Part shown: one piece after another, positions 20,629 through 31,321 of the stretch
Numbering within the stretch: the stretch's first letter is position 1
How the letters are laid out: the number at the start of each line of letters is the position of its first letter
Source of the DNA: Buchnera aphidicola (Meitanaphis flavogallis)
GTDB taxonomy: Bacteria; Pseudomonadota; Gammaproteobacteria; Enterobacterales; Enterobacteriaceae
NCBI GenBank assembly: GCA_039830035.1
Contig: CP140038.1
Location: 186,001 to 250,000, forward strand
Length of the DNA stretch: 64,000 nucleotides
Direction: 5' to 3'
Position numbers and translations under genes: made by a program
The notes under the pieces: model-generated
What the model was told of the DNA's origin: nothing
The model's database searches: none
What the model saw: the letters and a program-made list of their open reading frames with translations, nothing else

Positions 20629-23076
20629 TTATAACAATATTCGTAGTATGTCGGAAAACACTCCAGCAGCAGTAACGTTGTTTCCTGCTCCGTATCCTCT
20701 TAATACTAATGGAATTGGTTGATAGTATTTACTATAAAAAGCCAATGCATTTTCTCCATTTTTAATTTCATATAATGGATCTTTTTTATCAACTTCATCT
20801 AATTTTACTTGACAATATCCTTCTTTTTCAATAATTCCAACAAATCTTAGAGTTTTTCCTGATTTTTTTGTTTTTTCCATTTTTTTGAAAAACATTTGAT
20901 CTAATTTTTTTAGTTGTATCATAAAATCATTAGTATTAGAAATGGAGTTAAATTCTTTAGGCAATATAGAATCAATTTTAATATCACTTAATTCTAATTT
21001 TAGTCCAGTTTCTCGAGCTAATATAAGTAATTTTCGTGCTACGTCTATTCCAGAAAGATCATCTTTTGGATTGGGTTCAGTAAATCCAAGTTTTTGTGCT
21101 TGTTTTGTTGCTTCAGAAAGTGATATGTTATCTTCTAATTTTCCAAAAATAAAAGATAATGATCCTGATAAAATCCCTCTAAAATGTATTAATTTGTCTC
21201 CAGAATGTAATAAATTTTTTAAATTTTCTATTATAGGTAAACCAGCTCCGACATTAGTTTCATATAAAAATTTTTTATTAGCGCATAATGCTGCTAGTCT
21301 GACTTCTTGATAATATTTTAAACTAGATGTATTAGCTTTCTTGTTAGATGTTACTATATTAAATTTATTATTAAGTAATATAGGATATTGATGGGCTATT
21401 TTTTGGTCAGAAGTACAATCTACTAAAATTGGATTAATCAAAGTACTATTTTTAGATATCTGTATTAAATCATTTATTTCAAATGATTGAGTTGACATAG
21501 AAAGAGATTGATTCCAACTATTTAAATCAATTCCGTTCATATTTACTAGGAATTTTTTTGAATTCGCGATTCCATATACTCTTAAATCAATATTTTTCGA
21601 TTTTAGTGAACATTGTTGCTTATTCAATTGTTGTAATAAAGTAGCTCCTACGCCTCCGACACCAATTAAAAATAATTCAATGATACGATTTTTTTTGAAT
21701 AACATGTGATGGATTATCTTAATTCCAGATATAGAAAAAGTGTTTTCTATTACTATTGAAATAGAATGTTTGGATGGTTCTTTTACGATAGCAAATATTT
21801 TTGCATTAGTTTTAGATAATGCTGAAAACGTTTTATATAAGATATTTTTTTGTGTTTCTATTCCTGATCCTACAATTGATAGAATAGCTAATTTTTCTAT
21901 TATTTGTATTGGCATCAATAGTTTATTGTTTAATTCTAACTGAAATTCATTTTCTAATATATTTCGTGTTTTGTTTGCATGATGTTGAGATATACAAAAG
22001 CTAACGTTCACTTCTGAGAAGGATTGCATGATAAGTATTATTTCAATTTTACTTAAAGACATAGCAGAGAATATTCGAGATATTATGGGTGTCATGTTGT
22101 GTATTCCAGATCCCGATATATTGAACATAGCAATATCATTTAAATGTGCGATTCCTTTGATAGGCATTTTGATATCGTCTGGGTGTTTGCATATTATTGT
22201 CCCGATAGAATTTGGATTTTCGGTATTTTTAATTAAACATGGAATTTGAAATTTTGAAATAGGAGCAATAGTTCTAGGATGTAATACTTTTGCTCCGAAA
22301 TAAGATAATTCCATAGCTTCTTGATATGAAAGGGATTTTAATAATTTAGCGTTTTTTATTATTTTAGGATCGCATGTGTATATTCCATCTACGTCTGTCC
22401 ATATTTCGCATACATTCCCTTTTAAGCATACAGACAGAATAGCTGCAGAATAATCAGAACCATTTCGTCCTAAAACAACTAATTGGTTACTTTTATTTCC
22501 AGCAATAAAACCAGCCATCAATATAATATGGTTTTTAGGGATGTTGATTGCATTAATTCTTTGCGTAGAAGTGTTAATGTCGATAGTAGAATTTAGATAT
22601 TCACCTATTGCTAAAAGACTTTTTACTGGATCAATAATAGTAATTTTGTAAAGCTCAGATTTTAAGATACCATCCATGATGACTATAGATAGTAATTCTC
22701 CAAAGCAAATTATTTTAGCCCGAATATTATCAGGACATTGATTTAATAAACTTATTCCGTGAAAAATATGTTTGAGTTTTAAAAATTTGTGTTCAATAAT
22801 ATCTGTAATTTTTTTATATGGAAAATTACTATTTGTTATATATATATCAGTAGTTATCTTAGAAAAAATGTTTTTTATTATATATATATCTGATTGTGTA
22901 TTTTGTTTGTTAATAGCTTTTTCTATTGCATTAATTAAAAGATTAGTAATTTTCTCAGGTGCAGAGAGTACAATAGCTACTTGTTCTTTTTCAAAACTTG
23001 CTTTAATAATTTTCGATACAGATAAAAATTTTTTTGCATTGGCTAGTGAAGTTCCACCAAATTTAAGTATTTTCAT
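20629..23076 (-). CDS. thrA: Bifunctional aspartokinase I / homoserine dehydrogenase I
   Basis: Catalyses the first and third steps of the aspartate pathway: aspartate to aspartyl phosphate, and aspartate semialdehyde to homoserine. It has 815 residues (E. coli 820). The aspartokinase domain starts [17 protein letters not shown] and holds [12 protein letters not shown]. Central ACT-type regulatory domains span roughly 310-450. The homoserine dehydrogenase domain starts near residue 465 with the NAD(P) loop [12 protein letters not shown]. Keeping the ACT region suggests allosteric control by threonine may persist; this cannot be judged from sequence alone. First gene of thrABC, preceded by an attenuator-like hairpin. 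Its kinase activity also feeds lysine/DAP synthesis (see dapD). Confidence 0.98.
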   Translation of the reverse strand: MKILKFGGTSLANAKKFLSVSKIIKASFEKEQVAIVLSAPEKITNLLINAIEKAINKQNTQSDIYIIKNIFSKITTDIYITNSNFPYKKITDIIEHKFLKLKHIFHGISLLNQCPDNIRAKIICFGELLSIVIMDGILKSELYKITIIDPVKSLLAIGEYLNSTIDINTSTQRINAINIPKNHIILMAGFIAGNKSNQLVVLGRNGSDYSAAILSVCLKGNVCEIWTDVDGIYTCDPKIIKNAKLLKSLSYQEAMELSYFGAKVLHPRTIAPISKFQIPCLIKNTENPNSIGTIICKHPDDIKMPIKGIAHLNDIAMFNISGSGIHNMTPIISRIFSAMSLSKIEIILIMQSFSEVNVSFCISQHHANKTRNILENEFQLELNNKLLMPIQIIEKLAILSIVGSGIETQKNILYKTFSALSKTNAKIFAIVKEPSKHSISIVIENTFSISGIKIIHHMLFKKNRIIELFLIGVGGVGATLLQQLNKQQCSLKSKNIDLRVYGIANSKKFLVNMNGIDLNSWNQSLSMSTQSFEINDLIQISKNSTLINPILVDCTSDQKIAHQYPILLNNKFNIVTSNKKANTSSLKYYQEVRLAALCANKKFLYETNVGAGLPIIENLKNLLHSGDKLIHFRGILSGSLSFIFGKLEDNISLSEATKQAQKLGFTEPNPKDDLSGIDVARKLLILARETGLKLELSDIKIDSILPKEFNSISNTNDFMIQLKKLDQMFFKKMEKTKKSGKTLRFVGIIEKEGYCQVKLDEVDKKDPLYEIKNGENALAFYSKYYQPIPLVLRGYGAGNNVTAAGVFSDILRILL

Positions 23077-23107
23077 ATTTACAATATTCCTGAAGAAAAT
23101 ATATAAG

Positions 23108-23140
23108 AAAAGCCCACACTTTGCAAAAGAGTAAGCTCTT
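23108..23140 (-). terminator. Attenuator-like hairpin upstream of thrA
   Basis: On the minus strand, 31 bases before the thrA ATG, a long stem forms from AAGAGCTTACTCTTT and AAAGTGTGGGCTTTT around a TGC loop, with one U-U mismatch and several G-U pairs. The 3' arm GTGTGGGCTTTT closely resembles the GTGCGGGCTTTT arm of the E. coli thr attenuator, which occupies the same place. It is likely a relic or working form of that terminator. The U tract is short. Confidence 0.6.
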
Positions 23141-23141
23141 T

Positions 23142-23180
23142 TTATGTATATAGCTTAGTTTGAACTAATTTTAAATGCAT
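23142..23180 (-). CDS. Possible thr leader peptide (12 codons)
   Basis: A tiny open frame, [12 protein letters not shown], ends directly before the thrA-upstream hairpin, where thrL sits in E. coli. It holds only two threonine codons (ACT, ACA), no isoleucine, and no visible ribosome-binding site. Its position is suggestive, but tiny frames are common by chance in AT-rich DNA. Confidence 0.2.
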   Translation of the reverse strand: MHLKLVQTKLYT

Positions 23181-24010
23181 TTTTTGGAATTAATATATGT
23201 ATATTTTTGAATAAAAATTGTACATTTTTATTCTTAGGTATATCAATTGTATTTAATGATAATTTTTTAATTTAAAATGTATTGAACTATTGTGATAGTG
23301 CATGACGAATTTATTATTTAATATATTATCATATCTATAATAAAAATATTTTTTATTTCATGAAATATACAAGACATTTAATTAAATGTTTTTCATATGA
23401 TAAAAATTTTACTTTTAAAAATATTTTATATTATATGTCTTCAAAATAAAGTTTAAATTTTAATTATTACTAGCGATGTTTCATTGTTGATATTATTGTT
23501 ATAATAAAAAGTAATACAAAAAATAATAGTATGTTTTAGTTTTTTTAATTTTTGTGAATAATTTATAATGAGTTATTAATGTTTAATATAAAATTTGTTT
23601 TTTTTAATGATCTTTTTTAGTTTTAGAAACGATTTTATTTTGAATAAACAACAAAAATTTTGTAAAATTTAGAAAAAATATTTATTTCAAGAATATTATA
23701 ATGATGAGGATATTATTAATTTGGAATTTAATGTGAATAAAATATTAAAATTATATACGCTAAAATTTGCGTCATCTTATATTATGAAACAAGTATGAAT
23801 ATTAAAGAGCTAAAATTTGTGTAGATTTTTTTATTAGTTTTTTATTTAAAATAATTTTATAATAAATTATACAATCAATTATATTAAATTATATTATTTT
23901 TTATATTATAAGTATAATAAAATTAAAATAATTTGGACTTATATAATATGATTTGGGATTTTCTATAAGGATAGAGTATGACTTTCGTGCAATGTTAACA
24001 TAGTATTAGA
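23181..24010. other. Long eroded spacer thrA-dksA
   Basis: About 830 bases of extremely AT-rich sequence with stops in all frames. I recognise no gene remnant. In other Buchnera I recall hpt, panC and panB lying here; if so, this is the scar of their loss (inference). A GC-richer patch at about 23966-24035 holds AAGGAT plus the micro-frame MTFVQC (from 23979) and the hairpin listed next. A small hairpin ACGC(T)AAA-A-TTTGCGT lies at 23757-23772, with a similar GCTAAAATTTGTGT about 50 bases on. Confidence 0.5.
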
Positions 24011-24035
24011 GTGAAACGGGTTATGTCCCGTTCAC
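24011..24035 (-). terminator. Hairpin downstream of dksA
   Basis: GTGAAACGGG (24011-24020) and CCCGTTCAC (24027-24035) pair with one bulged A around a 6-base loop. It lies 20 bases past the dksA stop and is by far the most GC-rich element locally. The T tract on the minus strand is poor. Confidence 0.55.
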
Positions 24036-24055
24036 TATAATATTTTATATGAATT

Positions 24056-24511
24056 TTATCCCAATATTTGTTTTTTTCTAATTTCTGCTAATGTTTTGCA
24101 GTCTATACATAAATTAGCAGTAGGTCTTGCTTCTAATCTACGTATTCCAATTTCTACTCCGCATGATTCGCAATATCCAAAATCATTTTCTTCTACTTTT
24201 TTTAAAGTTTTTTCTATTTTTTCTATTAATTTTCTTTCTCTATCTCGATGGCGCAATTCAAAGCTAAATTCTTCTTCTTGTACAGCACGATCAATGGGAT
24301 CTGGAAAATTCGTAGTTTTTTCTTGTATATACAATTTTTTTTTAGGTATATCGTTCTTTAATTGAGTAACCCAAGCAAGAAGAATTTTTTTAAAGTGATT
24401 GATTTGTTTGGTGTTCATATATTTTTCGTTTTTTTTATTTTCATAAGGTTGTACTCCCGCCATAAATAGTATACTCAAGGAAGATACTTTTTTATCTTTT
24501 TCTTTTTGCAT
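24056..24511 (-). CDS. dksA: RNA polymerase-binding transcription factor DksA
   Basis: Binds the RNA polymerase secondary channel and, with ppGpp in E. coli, tunes rRNA and amino-acid gene promoters. It has 151 residues, as in E. coli. The coiled-coil tip carries the two functional aspartates in [14 protein letters not shown]. The zinc finger is CESCG...CIDC (about residues 114-138). It is one of very few transcription factors left in this window; its retention beside a minimal regulator set is notable. Confidence 0.97.
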   Translation of the reverse strand: MQKEKDKKVSSLSILFMAGVQPYENKKNEKYMNTKQINHFKKILLAWVTQLKNDIPKKKLYIQEKTTNFPDPIDRAVQEEEFSFELRHRDRERKLIEKIEKTLKKVEENDFGYCESCGVEIGIRRLEARPTANLCIDCKTLAEIRKKQILG

Positions 24512-24866
24512 GATATATTTCCTATGGATTAATTATATTTAAAACAAAATTATAACTGTATAATTTAAAATAAATATTGTGGATTAAATATATAGATTGA
24601 ATTTTTTTTATTTTCTGATGTTATATAGTTATTACATTTTATACAGTATAATATTGATCTCTTTTTTAACAGTGTTTGTTTTACAGTACGTCGATAATAT
24701 CAAAATATAAATTTATTGTAAATTTTATACTTTTTAAAAAAATAAGTTTATTTCGTGTTTAAAGTAGTTATTTTTTAAATTAAAATAATTATAGAAATTA
24801 ATGAAATGTTAATTTCAAATAAAAGTAGTGTTATGTATCTTTTATTTTAATTTAGGTGATTACTTA
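24512..24866. other. Divergent spacer dksA-truA
   Basis: About 355 AT-rich bases between divergent genes. It must hold both promoters. The only clear signal is AGGTGA at 24854-24859, the truA ribosome-binding site. No gene remnant recognised. Confidence 0.5.
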
Positions 24867-25685
24867 ATGAAAAAAATAAATAATCGTACAAAAATCGCAT
24901 TAGGTATTGAATATCAAGGAAGTAATTATCACGGATGGCAATATCAACAATCGGTATCAAATATTCAAGAAAAATTGGAAATTGCATTATCAATCGTAGC
25001 TAATCATGCAGTAGATATTTATTGCGCAGGACGAACTGATTCTGGTGTGCATAGTACTGAACAAGTAGTTCATTTTTATACTTCTTCTATTAGAAAGCGT
25101 AATTCCTGGATAATCGGAGTAAATCGATATTTACCTAAAGATATTTCTGTATTATGGAAAAAAAAAGTTCCGGAATTTTTTCATGCACGTCATAGTGCTT
25201 TATCTCGTAGATATCGTTATATCATTTATAATTATCAGTGTCGTTCGTCTATCTTTTCAAAAGGATTATATAGTTTTTATAAAAAATTAAATGTACTAAA
25301 AATGAATCGTGCTGCTAAGTTTTTAATTGGTGAACATGATTTTACTTCGTTTAGAGCAGTAAATTGTCAGTCATGCACACCTATTCGTAGAATTATTTCC
25401 TTAAAAGTATTTAGCATAAATCGATTAGTGGTTATTGACATTACAGCAAATTCGTTTTTATATCATATGGTTCGCAATATCGTAGGATGTTTAATTGATA
25501 TTGGTGTATCTAAGTATAGTGAATATTGGATGAAAGAATTACTATTATCTAGAAACAGAAAATTAGCATCTCCCACAGCTAAACCGGAAGGTTTATATTT
25601 AGTTAAAGTTCGGTATCCTAGTATTTTTAATTTGCCGAATACTTCCATCGGTCCTTTTTTTATATGCAAATCAATGTCATATTAA
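24867..25685 (+). CDS. truA: tRNA pseudouridine38-40 synthase
   Basis: Makes pseudouridine at positions 38-40 of the tRNA anticodon stem-loop. The catalytic aspartate is in CAGRTDSGVH; other family blocks are HARHSALSRRYRYIIYN, DFTSFRAVNCQS and FLYHMVRNIVG. I start it at ATG 24867, which has AGGTGA 7 bases upstream and gives MKKINNRTKIALGIEYQG, aligned with E. coli (...YKIALGIEYDG). The longer frame from 24828 adds 13 unconserved residues. Length 272 residues (E. coli 270). Confidence 0.95.
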   Translation: MKKINNRTKIALGIEYQGSNYHGWQYQQSVSNIQEKLEIALSIVANHAVDIYCAGRTDSGVHSTEQVVHFYTSSIRKRNSWIIGVNRYLPKDISVLWKKKVPEFFHARHSALSRRYRYIIYNYQCRSSIFSKGLYSFYKKLNVLKMNRAAKFLIGEHDFTSFRAVNCQSCTPIRRIISLKVFSINRLVVIDITANSFLYHMVRNIVGCLIDIGVSKYSEYWMKELLLSRNRKLASPTAKPEGLYLVKVRYPSIFNLPNTSIGPFFICKSMSY

Positions 25686-25876
25686 TGTTGCAAAGGATTT
25701 TTTTATCAACTTATGTAAAATAATATAAAACTTATGTGTTATTTTGTATGAATTTATGATATTAACTTTTTATGTTTATATGAATGATATATTATTTTTG
25801 GTTTTTATGATAATTTTAATCTGGCATATGATAGTTCTTTTTTAGTGTTAATTTATGTTCTGAAATCAGCATTATT

Positions 25877-25882
25877 TTGACA
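25877..25882 (+). promoter_or_regulatory. Candidate -35 box upstream of mrcB
   Basis: A perfect TTGACA followed after 15 bases by TATATG, 47 bases before the mrcB ATG. The -10 is weak and the spacing short. Confidence 0.35.
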
Positions 25883-25923
25883 ATATGTTGAAAGTTTTAT
25901 ATGTGGTGTAAAGGCTATTGGTA

Positions 25924-28149
25924 ATGTATAAAATTAATATAAGATTAAATGCGATTTTTTTAATAAAGATGTTTTTATTATTATTTTTTTCAATAATACT
26001 ATATGGCTTTTTTTTATATATTAAAATAAGTTTTTTTATTAATGAAAAAATATGGAAGTTACCTGTATTAATATACAGTAGAGTTATTACTTTAGAACCT
26101 GGAAACCACTATACTAAACAAGAGATGATATCTATATTAAAAGGAATTCGATATAACTATGTATCTGTTTTAAAAACATCTGGAGAGTTTATTGCAAATA
26201 AAAATAGTATAACGTTGATTAGGCGACCTTTTTGCTTTCCTGATGGAAGAGAAGATAAAGTTTATGCTAAATTGTATTTTTCGCGTAATATGTTAATAAG
26301 AATTAAAAATTTGTCTAATAATCATGATTTTGGCATATTGCGTTTAGATCCTCAGTTAATTACTATGTTAAATTCTCCAAATGGGGAACAACGATTATTT
26401 TTATCTAGGCAACATTATCCTAAGATGTTAATTGATGCATTGCTGACTGTAGAGGACCGATATTTTTATAATCATGATGGGATCAATATTTATTCTATTA
26501 TCCGTGCTTTTTTAGCTAATATTCATGCTGGTTGCACTATTCAAGGTGGAAGCACTTTAACGCAACAATTGGTAAAAAATTTATTTTTAACTAATACTCG
26601 ATCATTCTGGAGGAAAATTAATGAAGTATATATGGCATTACTTATGGATTGGAAATATAGTAAAGATCAAATTTTAGAGTTGTATTTGAATGAAGTTTAT
26701 TTAGGACAAGATGGTAAAAATGCAATTAGAGGATTTCCGTTAGCAAGTTTATATTATTTTGGTCGTCCTATAAATGAACTAAGTTTGGATCAGTATGCAT
26801 TATTAGTTGGTATGATGAAAGGAGCTTCTTTGTATAATCCTTGGAGCAATCCTATTTTATCATTAAATCGACGTAATGTAGTTTTACATATGTTATTTAA
26901 ACAAAACATTATTAACAAAAATTTATATAGTGTTCTTGTAAAAAAATCTTTAAATGTTGAACCTCGAGGTAGTATTTTTTCACCTAAATCTGCGTTTATA
27001 CAAATCATTCAAAAAGAATTTAAAGAAAAGTTAGGTAAGGATATTAACAATTTATCAGGAATAAAAATTTTTACTACATTAGATCTCATATCTCAAATTT
27101 CTGCAGAATATGCTGTAAGAAATATTATACCTATATTAAAGAAAAAAAAACATCTTAAAGATTTAGAAACAGCAATAATTATTATTGATAGAGTTAATGG
27201 AGAAATTCAAGGTGTGTTGGGTAGTTCTAATCCGGATGTATTAGGATATAATCGAGCAATTCAAGCACGACGTTCAATTGGATCATTATCTAAACCTATA
27301 ACATATTTAACTGCTTTAGCTCAGCCAGAGCATTTTAATTTAGGTACTTGGATTGCAGATATACCTATTTCTATAAAATTAAATAATGGAACAATATGGA
27401 AACCTCAAAATAGTAATTTTAAATTTATGAATAAAGTCATGTTAATTGATGCCTTAAGTTATTCAATTAATGTTCCTACAGTTAATCTTAGCATGAAATT
27501 AGGATTAAAAACATTAGTTAAAACTTGGATAGAATTAGGTTTACATAATAATCAATTATTTGTTAGTCCTTCTATATCTTTGGGATCAATTAATTTAACT
27601 CCTATGGAAGTAGCTAAAATTTTTCAAGTTATAGCTAGCGGTGGAAATAAATCGAATTTGTTTTCTATTCAGTCAGTAATGTCTGAAGATAATATTACAT
27701 TGTACAGTAGTTTACCTCAATCTGAAAGAATAATTTCTAAACAAGCTTCATATTTGACACTATATGCTATGCAATCAGTAGTTAAATACGGTACTGCAAG
27801 ACAATTGGGAATGTTATTTAAAGATACTTTTTTAGCGGGTAAAACAGGAACAACAAACAATTTAGTCGATAGTTGGTTCGTTGGTATTGATGGGAAACAA
27901 GTAGTAATAATTTGGATTGGAAGGGATAATAATGAATCTTCTAAATTTTATGGATCTTCTGGTGCAATGCAAATTTATCGTCATTATTTGCAACTTCATC
28001 AACCTCAACCTCTTATTTTAATACCTCCTACAGATGTAAATTTATTAAGTATCAATTTTGAAGGTAATATAGTATGTAATATTCAATCTAACGATGTTTA
28101 TCGTTATTTACCGATATGGAATAAAAATGGAATAGTGTTATGTAATTAG
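25924..28149 (+). CDS. mrcB: Penicillin-binding protein 1B (bifunctional)
   Basis: Inner-membrane enzyme that polymerises lipid II (glycosyltransferase) and cross-links glycan strands (transpeptidase). About 741 residues against 844 in E. coli: the cytoplasmic N-tail and the Gln-rich C-tail are missing. One membrane span covers residues ~10-35. The UB2H domain, the LpoB docking site in E. coli, is still recognisable (LEPGNHYTKQEM...IRRPFCFPDG). Glycosyltransferase motif: TVEDRYFYNHDG and GGSTLTQQLVKN. Transpeptidase: SLSKP (SxxK), SIN (SxN) and KTGTTN. Start at ATG 25924, with AAAGG upstream; an in-frame TTG at 25918 also exists. An A9 run near 27142-27150 is in frame. Confidence 0.96.
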   Translation: MYKINIRLNAIFLIKMFLLLFFSIILYGFFLYIKISFFINEKIWKLPVLIYSRVITLEPGNHYTKQEMISILKGIRYNYVSVLKTSGEFIANKNSITLIRRPFCFPDGREDKVYAKLYFSRNMLIRIKNLSNNHDFGILRLDPQLITMLNSPNGEQRLFLSRQHYPKMLIDALLTVEDRYFYNHDGINIYSIIRAFLANIHAGCTIQGGSTLTQQLVKNLFLTNTRSFWRKINEVYMALLMDWKYSKDQILELYLNEVYLGQDGKNAIRGFPLASLYYFGRPINELSLDQYALLVGMMKGASLYNPWSNPILSLNRRNVVLHMLFKQNIINKNLYSVLVKKSLNVEPRGSIFSPKSAFIQIIQKEFKEKLGKDINNLSGIKIFTTLDLISQISAEYAVRNIIPILKKKKHLKDLETAIIIIDRVNGEIQGVLGSSNPDVLGYNRAIQARRSIGSLSKPITYLTALAQPEHFNLGTWIADIPISIKLNNGTIWKPQNSNFKFMNKVMLIDALSYSINVPTVNLSMKLGLKTLVKTWIELGLHNNQLFVSPSISLGSINLTPMEVAKIFQVIASGGNKSNLFSIQSVMSEDNITLYSSLPQSERIISKQASYLTLYAMQSVVKYGTARQLGMLFKDTFLAGKTGTTNNLVDSWFVGIDGKQVVIIWIGRDNNESSKFYGSSGAMQIYRHYLQLHQPQPLILIPPTDVNLLSINFEGNIVCNIQSNDVYRYLPIWNKNGIVLCN

Positions 28150-28401
28150 ATTTTGTTAAAATTATTTAAAGTAATAGTAGATGTTTAATTACAAAATATT
28201 AAATAAAATATTTGATTGTAAAATAATAATAATCTATTTATTTTTTTATTTGATATGACTTAGTATATTGAAATAATTTTATAATTCGATAACAAATAAA
28301 ATAGTTTGACTTCATTTTATACAATATTTTATGTGGCATTAATAAATTTCATATAAAATATAATGTTTTAATATTCTATTCAAACGTGAGTATAAATTAA
28401 T

Positions 28402-30918
28402 ATGATAATTAAATTCTTTAGTAAATTATTTAGTAATCGTAATGATCGGATATTAGAACAAATTCAAAAGACAATAGAACGTATTAACAGTTTAGAAAGT
28501 AAATTTTCTAAATTATCAGATACAGAATTACGTAATAAAACTGATTTTTTTCGATACTGTTTGAAAAATGGTTATACATTAAATAGTTTATTATCTGAAT
28601 CGTTTTCTGTAGTTAGAGAAGCTAGTAAGCGAGTATTTGGAATGCGTCATTTTGATGTACAATTATTGGGTGGAATTGTATTACACCATAGATGTATTGC
28701 AGAAATGAGGACAGGAGAAGGGAAGACTTTAACAGCTACGTTGCCAGCATATTTGAATGCTTTAGAAGGAAGAGGTGTTCATATTGTTACTATGAATGAT
28801 TATCTTGCCAAGAGAGACGCTGATAACAATAAGATTTTGTTTAATTTTCTTGGTTTGACAGTTGGTCTCAATATTTCAGGTATGTCTCCTGAATTAAAAC
28901 GAATAGCTTATTCTTCTGATATAACATATGGTACTAATAATGAATATAGTTTTGATTATTTAAGAGATAATATGGTGTTCGATAAAAAAGATAGAGTACA
29001 AAGAAGTTTAAATTTTGCATTGATAGATGAAGTTGACTCTATATTAATAGATGAAGCACGTACACCGCTAATAATTTCTAAAGATTTGAAAGATAGCTCA
29101 GAGCTCTATTTTAAAATTAATAAAATTGTGCCTAAATTAAGATCTCAAAAACAAGAAGATTCAGATATATCTTTTGGAATAGGGCATTTTTTTATTGATG
29201 AAAAACAACGTCAAGTTAGTTTGACTGAAAAAGGTTTAATAGAAATTGAACAGTGGTTATTAAAAGAAAACTTGATAAAAAGTGCAGAGTCATTATATTC
29301 TTCTAAAAATATTATTTTAATGCATCATGTTATAGCAGCTTTACGCGCTCACAACTTGTTTTTTAAAAATGTAGACTATATTGTTAAAAATAAAAATGTA
29401 GTTATTGTAGACGAACATACTGGTCGGACTATGGAAGGAAAAAGATGGTCAGATGGTTTGCATCAAGCAATAGAAGCAAAAGAAAAAGTAAAGATAAAAA
29501 GTGAAAGTGAAACATTAGCATCAATTACTTTTCAAAATTATTTTCGATTATATAACAAGTTATCGGGGATGACTGGTACTGCTATTACAGAAGCATATGA
29601 GTTACGTTCTATTTATAATTTAGATACGGTTGTTATACCAACGAATCGTCCTATGATACGTAATGATATGCCTGATTTAGTTTATATGACTGAATTAGAA
29701 AAAATAGATGCAATTATAAAAGATATTCAGACATGTATTAAGCGGAATCAACCTGTGTTAGTAGGAACGGTATCTATTAAAAAATCTGAGTTAATTTCTA
29801 AACGCTTAGTACAATTAGGTATTAAACATAATGTTTTAAATGCAAATTTTCATTCTCAGGAAGCAGATATTATTGCTCAAGCAGGAAAATTAAAAGCAGT
29901 TACTATTGCTACTAATATGGCAGGACGAGGTACTGATATAGTATTAGGTGGTAGTTTAGTATTGGACTTCATTAAGAAAAAGATGTTTAATGAGAAAAGA
30001 ATACGAGATATTCAAGATGAATGGAAAAAAGAACATGATCTCGTTTTAAAATCTGGTGGATTGCATATAATAGGAACAGAAAGACATGAGTCTAGAAGAA
30101 TTGATAATCAATTAAGAGGTCGATCTGGTCGTCAAGGTGATGTTGGTTCTTCTCGATTTTACTTGTCTATGGAAGATTCTTTAATGCGAATTTTTTCTTC
30201 AGACCGCATTATTAGTATCATGAAAGCATTAGGGATAAAACATGGAGAAGCTATTACTCATTCTTTTATTACAAAAGCAATTTCTAATGCTCAAAAAAAA
30301 GTTGAAAATCAAAATTTTGATATTCGTAAACAACTACTAGAATATGATGATATTGCAAATGAACAACGTCGTATTATTTATTATCAAAGAAATTGTATAA
30401 TTGATTCTGAAGACATTAGCGATGTTATTAAAAGAATTTCCTATGATATATTTATTGATGTTATCAACAAATATATAAAAAAAGGTTCTTTGAAAGAAAC
30501 ATGGAAAACATCTAAATTAGAATTATGTTTGTATAATAATTTTAATTTAGTTTGTCCAATTGTACAATGGTTACACGATGATAATACGCTGTATGAAGAA
30601 GAATTAACTAAAAGAATTTTAAAATTTGCTAATATGAGTTATAGAAGAAAACGGGATTTAGTTGGAACGAAAAATATGAACCAACTTGAAAAATCAATAA
30701 TGATTGAAACGTTAGATATATTTTGGAAAGAGCATTTATCAGCTATGGAATGTTTACGTCAGGGTATTCATTTACGAAGTTACGCACAAAAAGACCCTAA
30801 ACAAGAATATAAAAGAGAGTCATTTGTAATGTTTTCTTCTATGTTAAAATTATTGAAACAAGAAGTAGTGTCTATTTTATTTAAAATTAATTTTGTTAAT
30901 AAAAATCATCATACATAA
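28402..30918 (+). CDS. secA: Protein translocase ATPase SecA
   Basis: ATP-driven motor pushing unfolded proteins through SecYEG. It has 838 residues (E. coli 901). Walker A is MRTGEGKTL, Walker B is [17 protein letters not shown], and the second nucleotide domain carries [10 protein letters not shown] and [15 protein letters not shown]. The helical scaffold and wing domains follow. The protein stops after the scaffold (...[16 protein letters not shown]). It lacks the C-terminal linker and the Cys-rich zinc domain that in E. coli binds SecB and phospholipid. No frameshift near the end explains this; the stop is clean. Confidence 0.97.
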   Translation: MIIKFFSKLFSNRNDRILEQIQKTIERINSLESKFSKLSDTELRNKTDFFRYCLKNGYTLNSLLSESFSVVREASKRVFGMRHFDVQLLGGIVLHHRCIAEMRTGEGKTLTATLPAYLNALEGRGVHIVTMNDYLAKRDADNNKILFNFLGLTVGLNISGMSPELKRIAYSSDITYGTNNEYSFDYLRDNMVFDKKDRVQRSLNFALIDEVDSILIDEARTPLIISKDLKDSSELYFKINKIVPKLRSQKQEDSDISFGIGHFFIDEKQRQVSLTEKGLIEIEQWLLKENLIKSAESLYSSKNIILMHHVIAALRAHNLFFKNVDYIVKNKNVVIVDEHTGRTMEGKRWSDGLHQAIEAKEKVKIKSESETLASITFQNYFRLYNKLSGMTGTAITEAYELRSIYNLDTVVIPTNRPMIRNDMPDLVYMTELEKIDAIIKDIQTCIKRNQPVLVGTVSIKKSELISKRLVQLGIKHNVLNANFHSQEADIIAQAGKLKAVTIATNMAGRGTDIVLGGSLVLDFIKKKMFNEKRIRDIQDEWKKEHDLVLKSGGLHIIGTERHESRRIDNQLRGRSGRQGDVGSSRFYLSMEDSLMRIFSSDRIISIMKALGIKHGEAITHSFITKAISNAQKKVENQNFDIRKQLLEYDDIANEQRRIIYYQRNCIIDSEDISDVIKRISYDIFIDVINKYIKKGSLKETWKTSKLELCLYNNFNLVCPIVQWLHDDNTLYEEELTKRILKFANMSYRRKRDLVGTKNMNQLEKSIMIETLDIFWKEHLSAMECLRQGIHLRSYAQKDPKQEYKRESFVMFSSMLKLLKQEVVSILFKINFVNKNHHT

Positions 30919-31321
30919 TAGAATTAATCAATATGAATTATATATTTTTCGAATCCAAGATTTATTATAATCAAATGTTAAATTTTAAAGTGATGTGATT
31001 TAAAATTTTTAATTGTTGTTTTCTGTTATTTTTTTTATGTTTTTGAGTTGTTTTTTTATAAAAGTAAATATATACGTATATATTTATAACAAAAATTAGT
31101 TTAAAACAATAACTCGTTTTTATTATTGTGGTAGTAAAATTAGCATTGTATTTGTAGTGTAAGAATTAGATACATTTTAAAGCACTTTTTTATTACTATC
31201 AACAATAGCATTTAGCATTTTATATGAAAAAAAGTTATTTTTTATAAAAATGCTTTTATTTAATAATATTTTTTCTTTAAATTATTATGAGAGTACATCG
31301 CGATTACATAAAATATTTAAT
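30919..31321. other. Convergent spacer secA-coaE
   Basis: About 400 AT-rich bases. In E. coli, mutT and others follow secA; I see no recognisable remnant of mutT on either strand. It contains one bidirectional hairpin near 31214-31253, listed separately. Confidence 0.5.
31214..31253 (+). terminator. Terminator-like hairpin between secA and coaE
   Basis: AGCATTTTATA (31214-31224) pairs with TATAAAAATGCT (31242-31253), with one bulge. TTTTATTT follows on the plus strand. It is far (about 300 bases) from the secA stop but lies just past the coaE stop on the other strand, so it may serve either gene. Confidence 0.45.

Noticed and set aside
22772..23134. 120-codon open frame on the plus strand antisense to thrA
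   Set aside because: Lies opposite conserved thrA codons, has no family resemblance and ends outside any plausible operon; a shadow frame.
27142..27151. A9 run in mrcB as a further frameshift site
   Set aside because: Frames on both sides are the same and match PBP1B.
30949..30957. TTCGAATCC, a tRNA T-loop-like string after secA
   Set aside because: The preceding GG and any acceptor, D-arm or anticodon stem are missing; chance match in AT-rich spacer.
30919..31321. Remnant of mutT after secA
   Set aside because: Looked for Nudix-box-like codons on both strands and found none.
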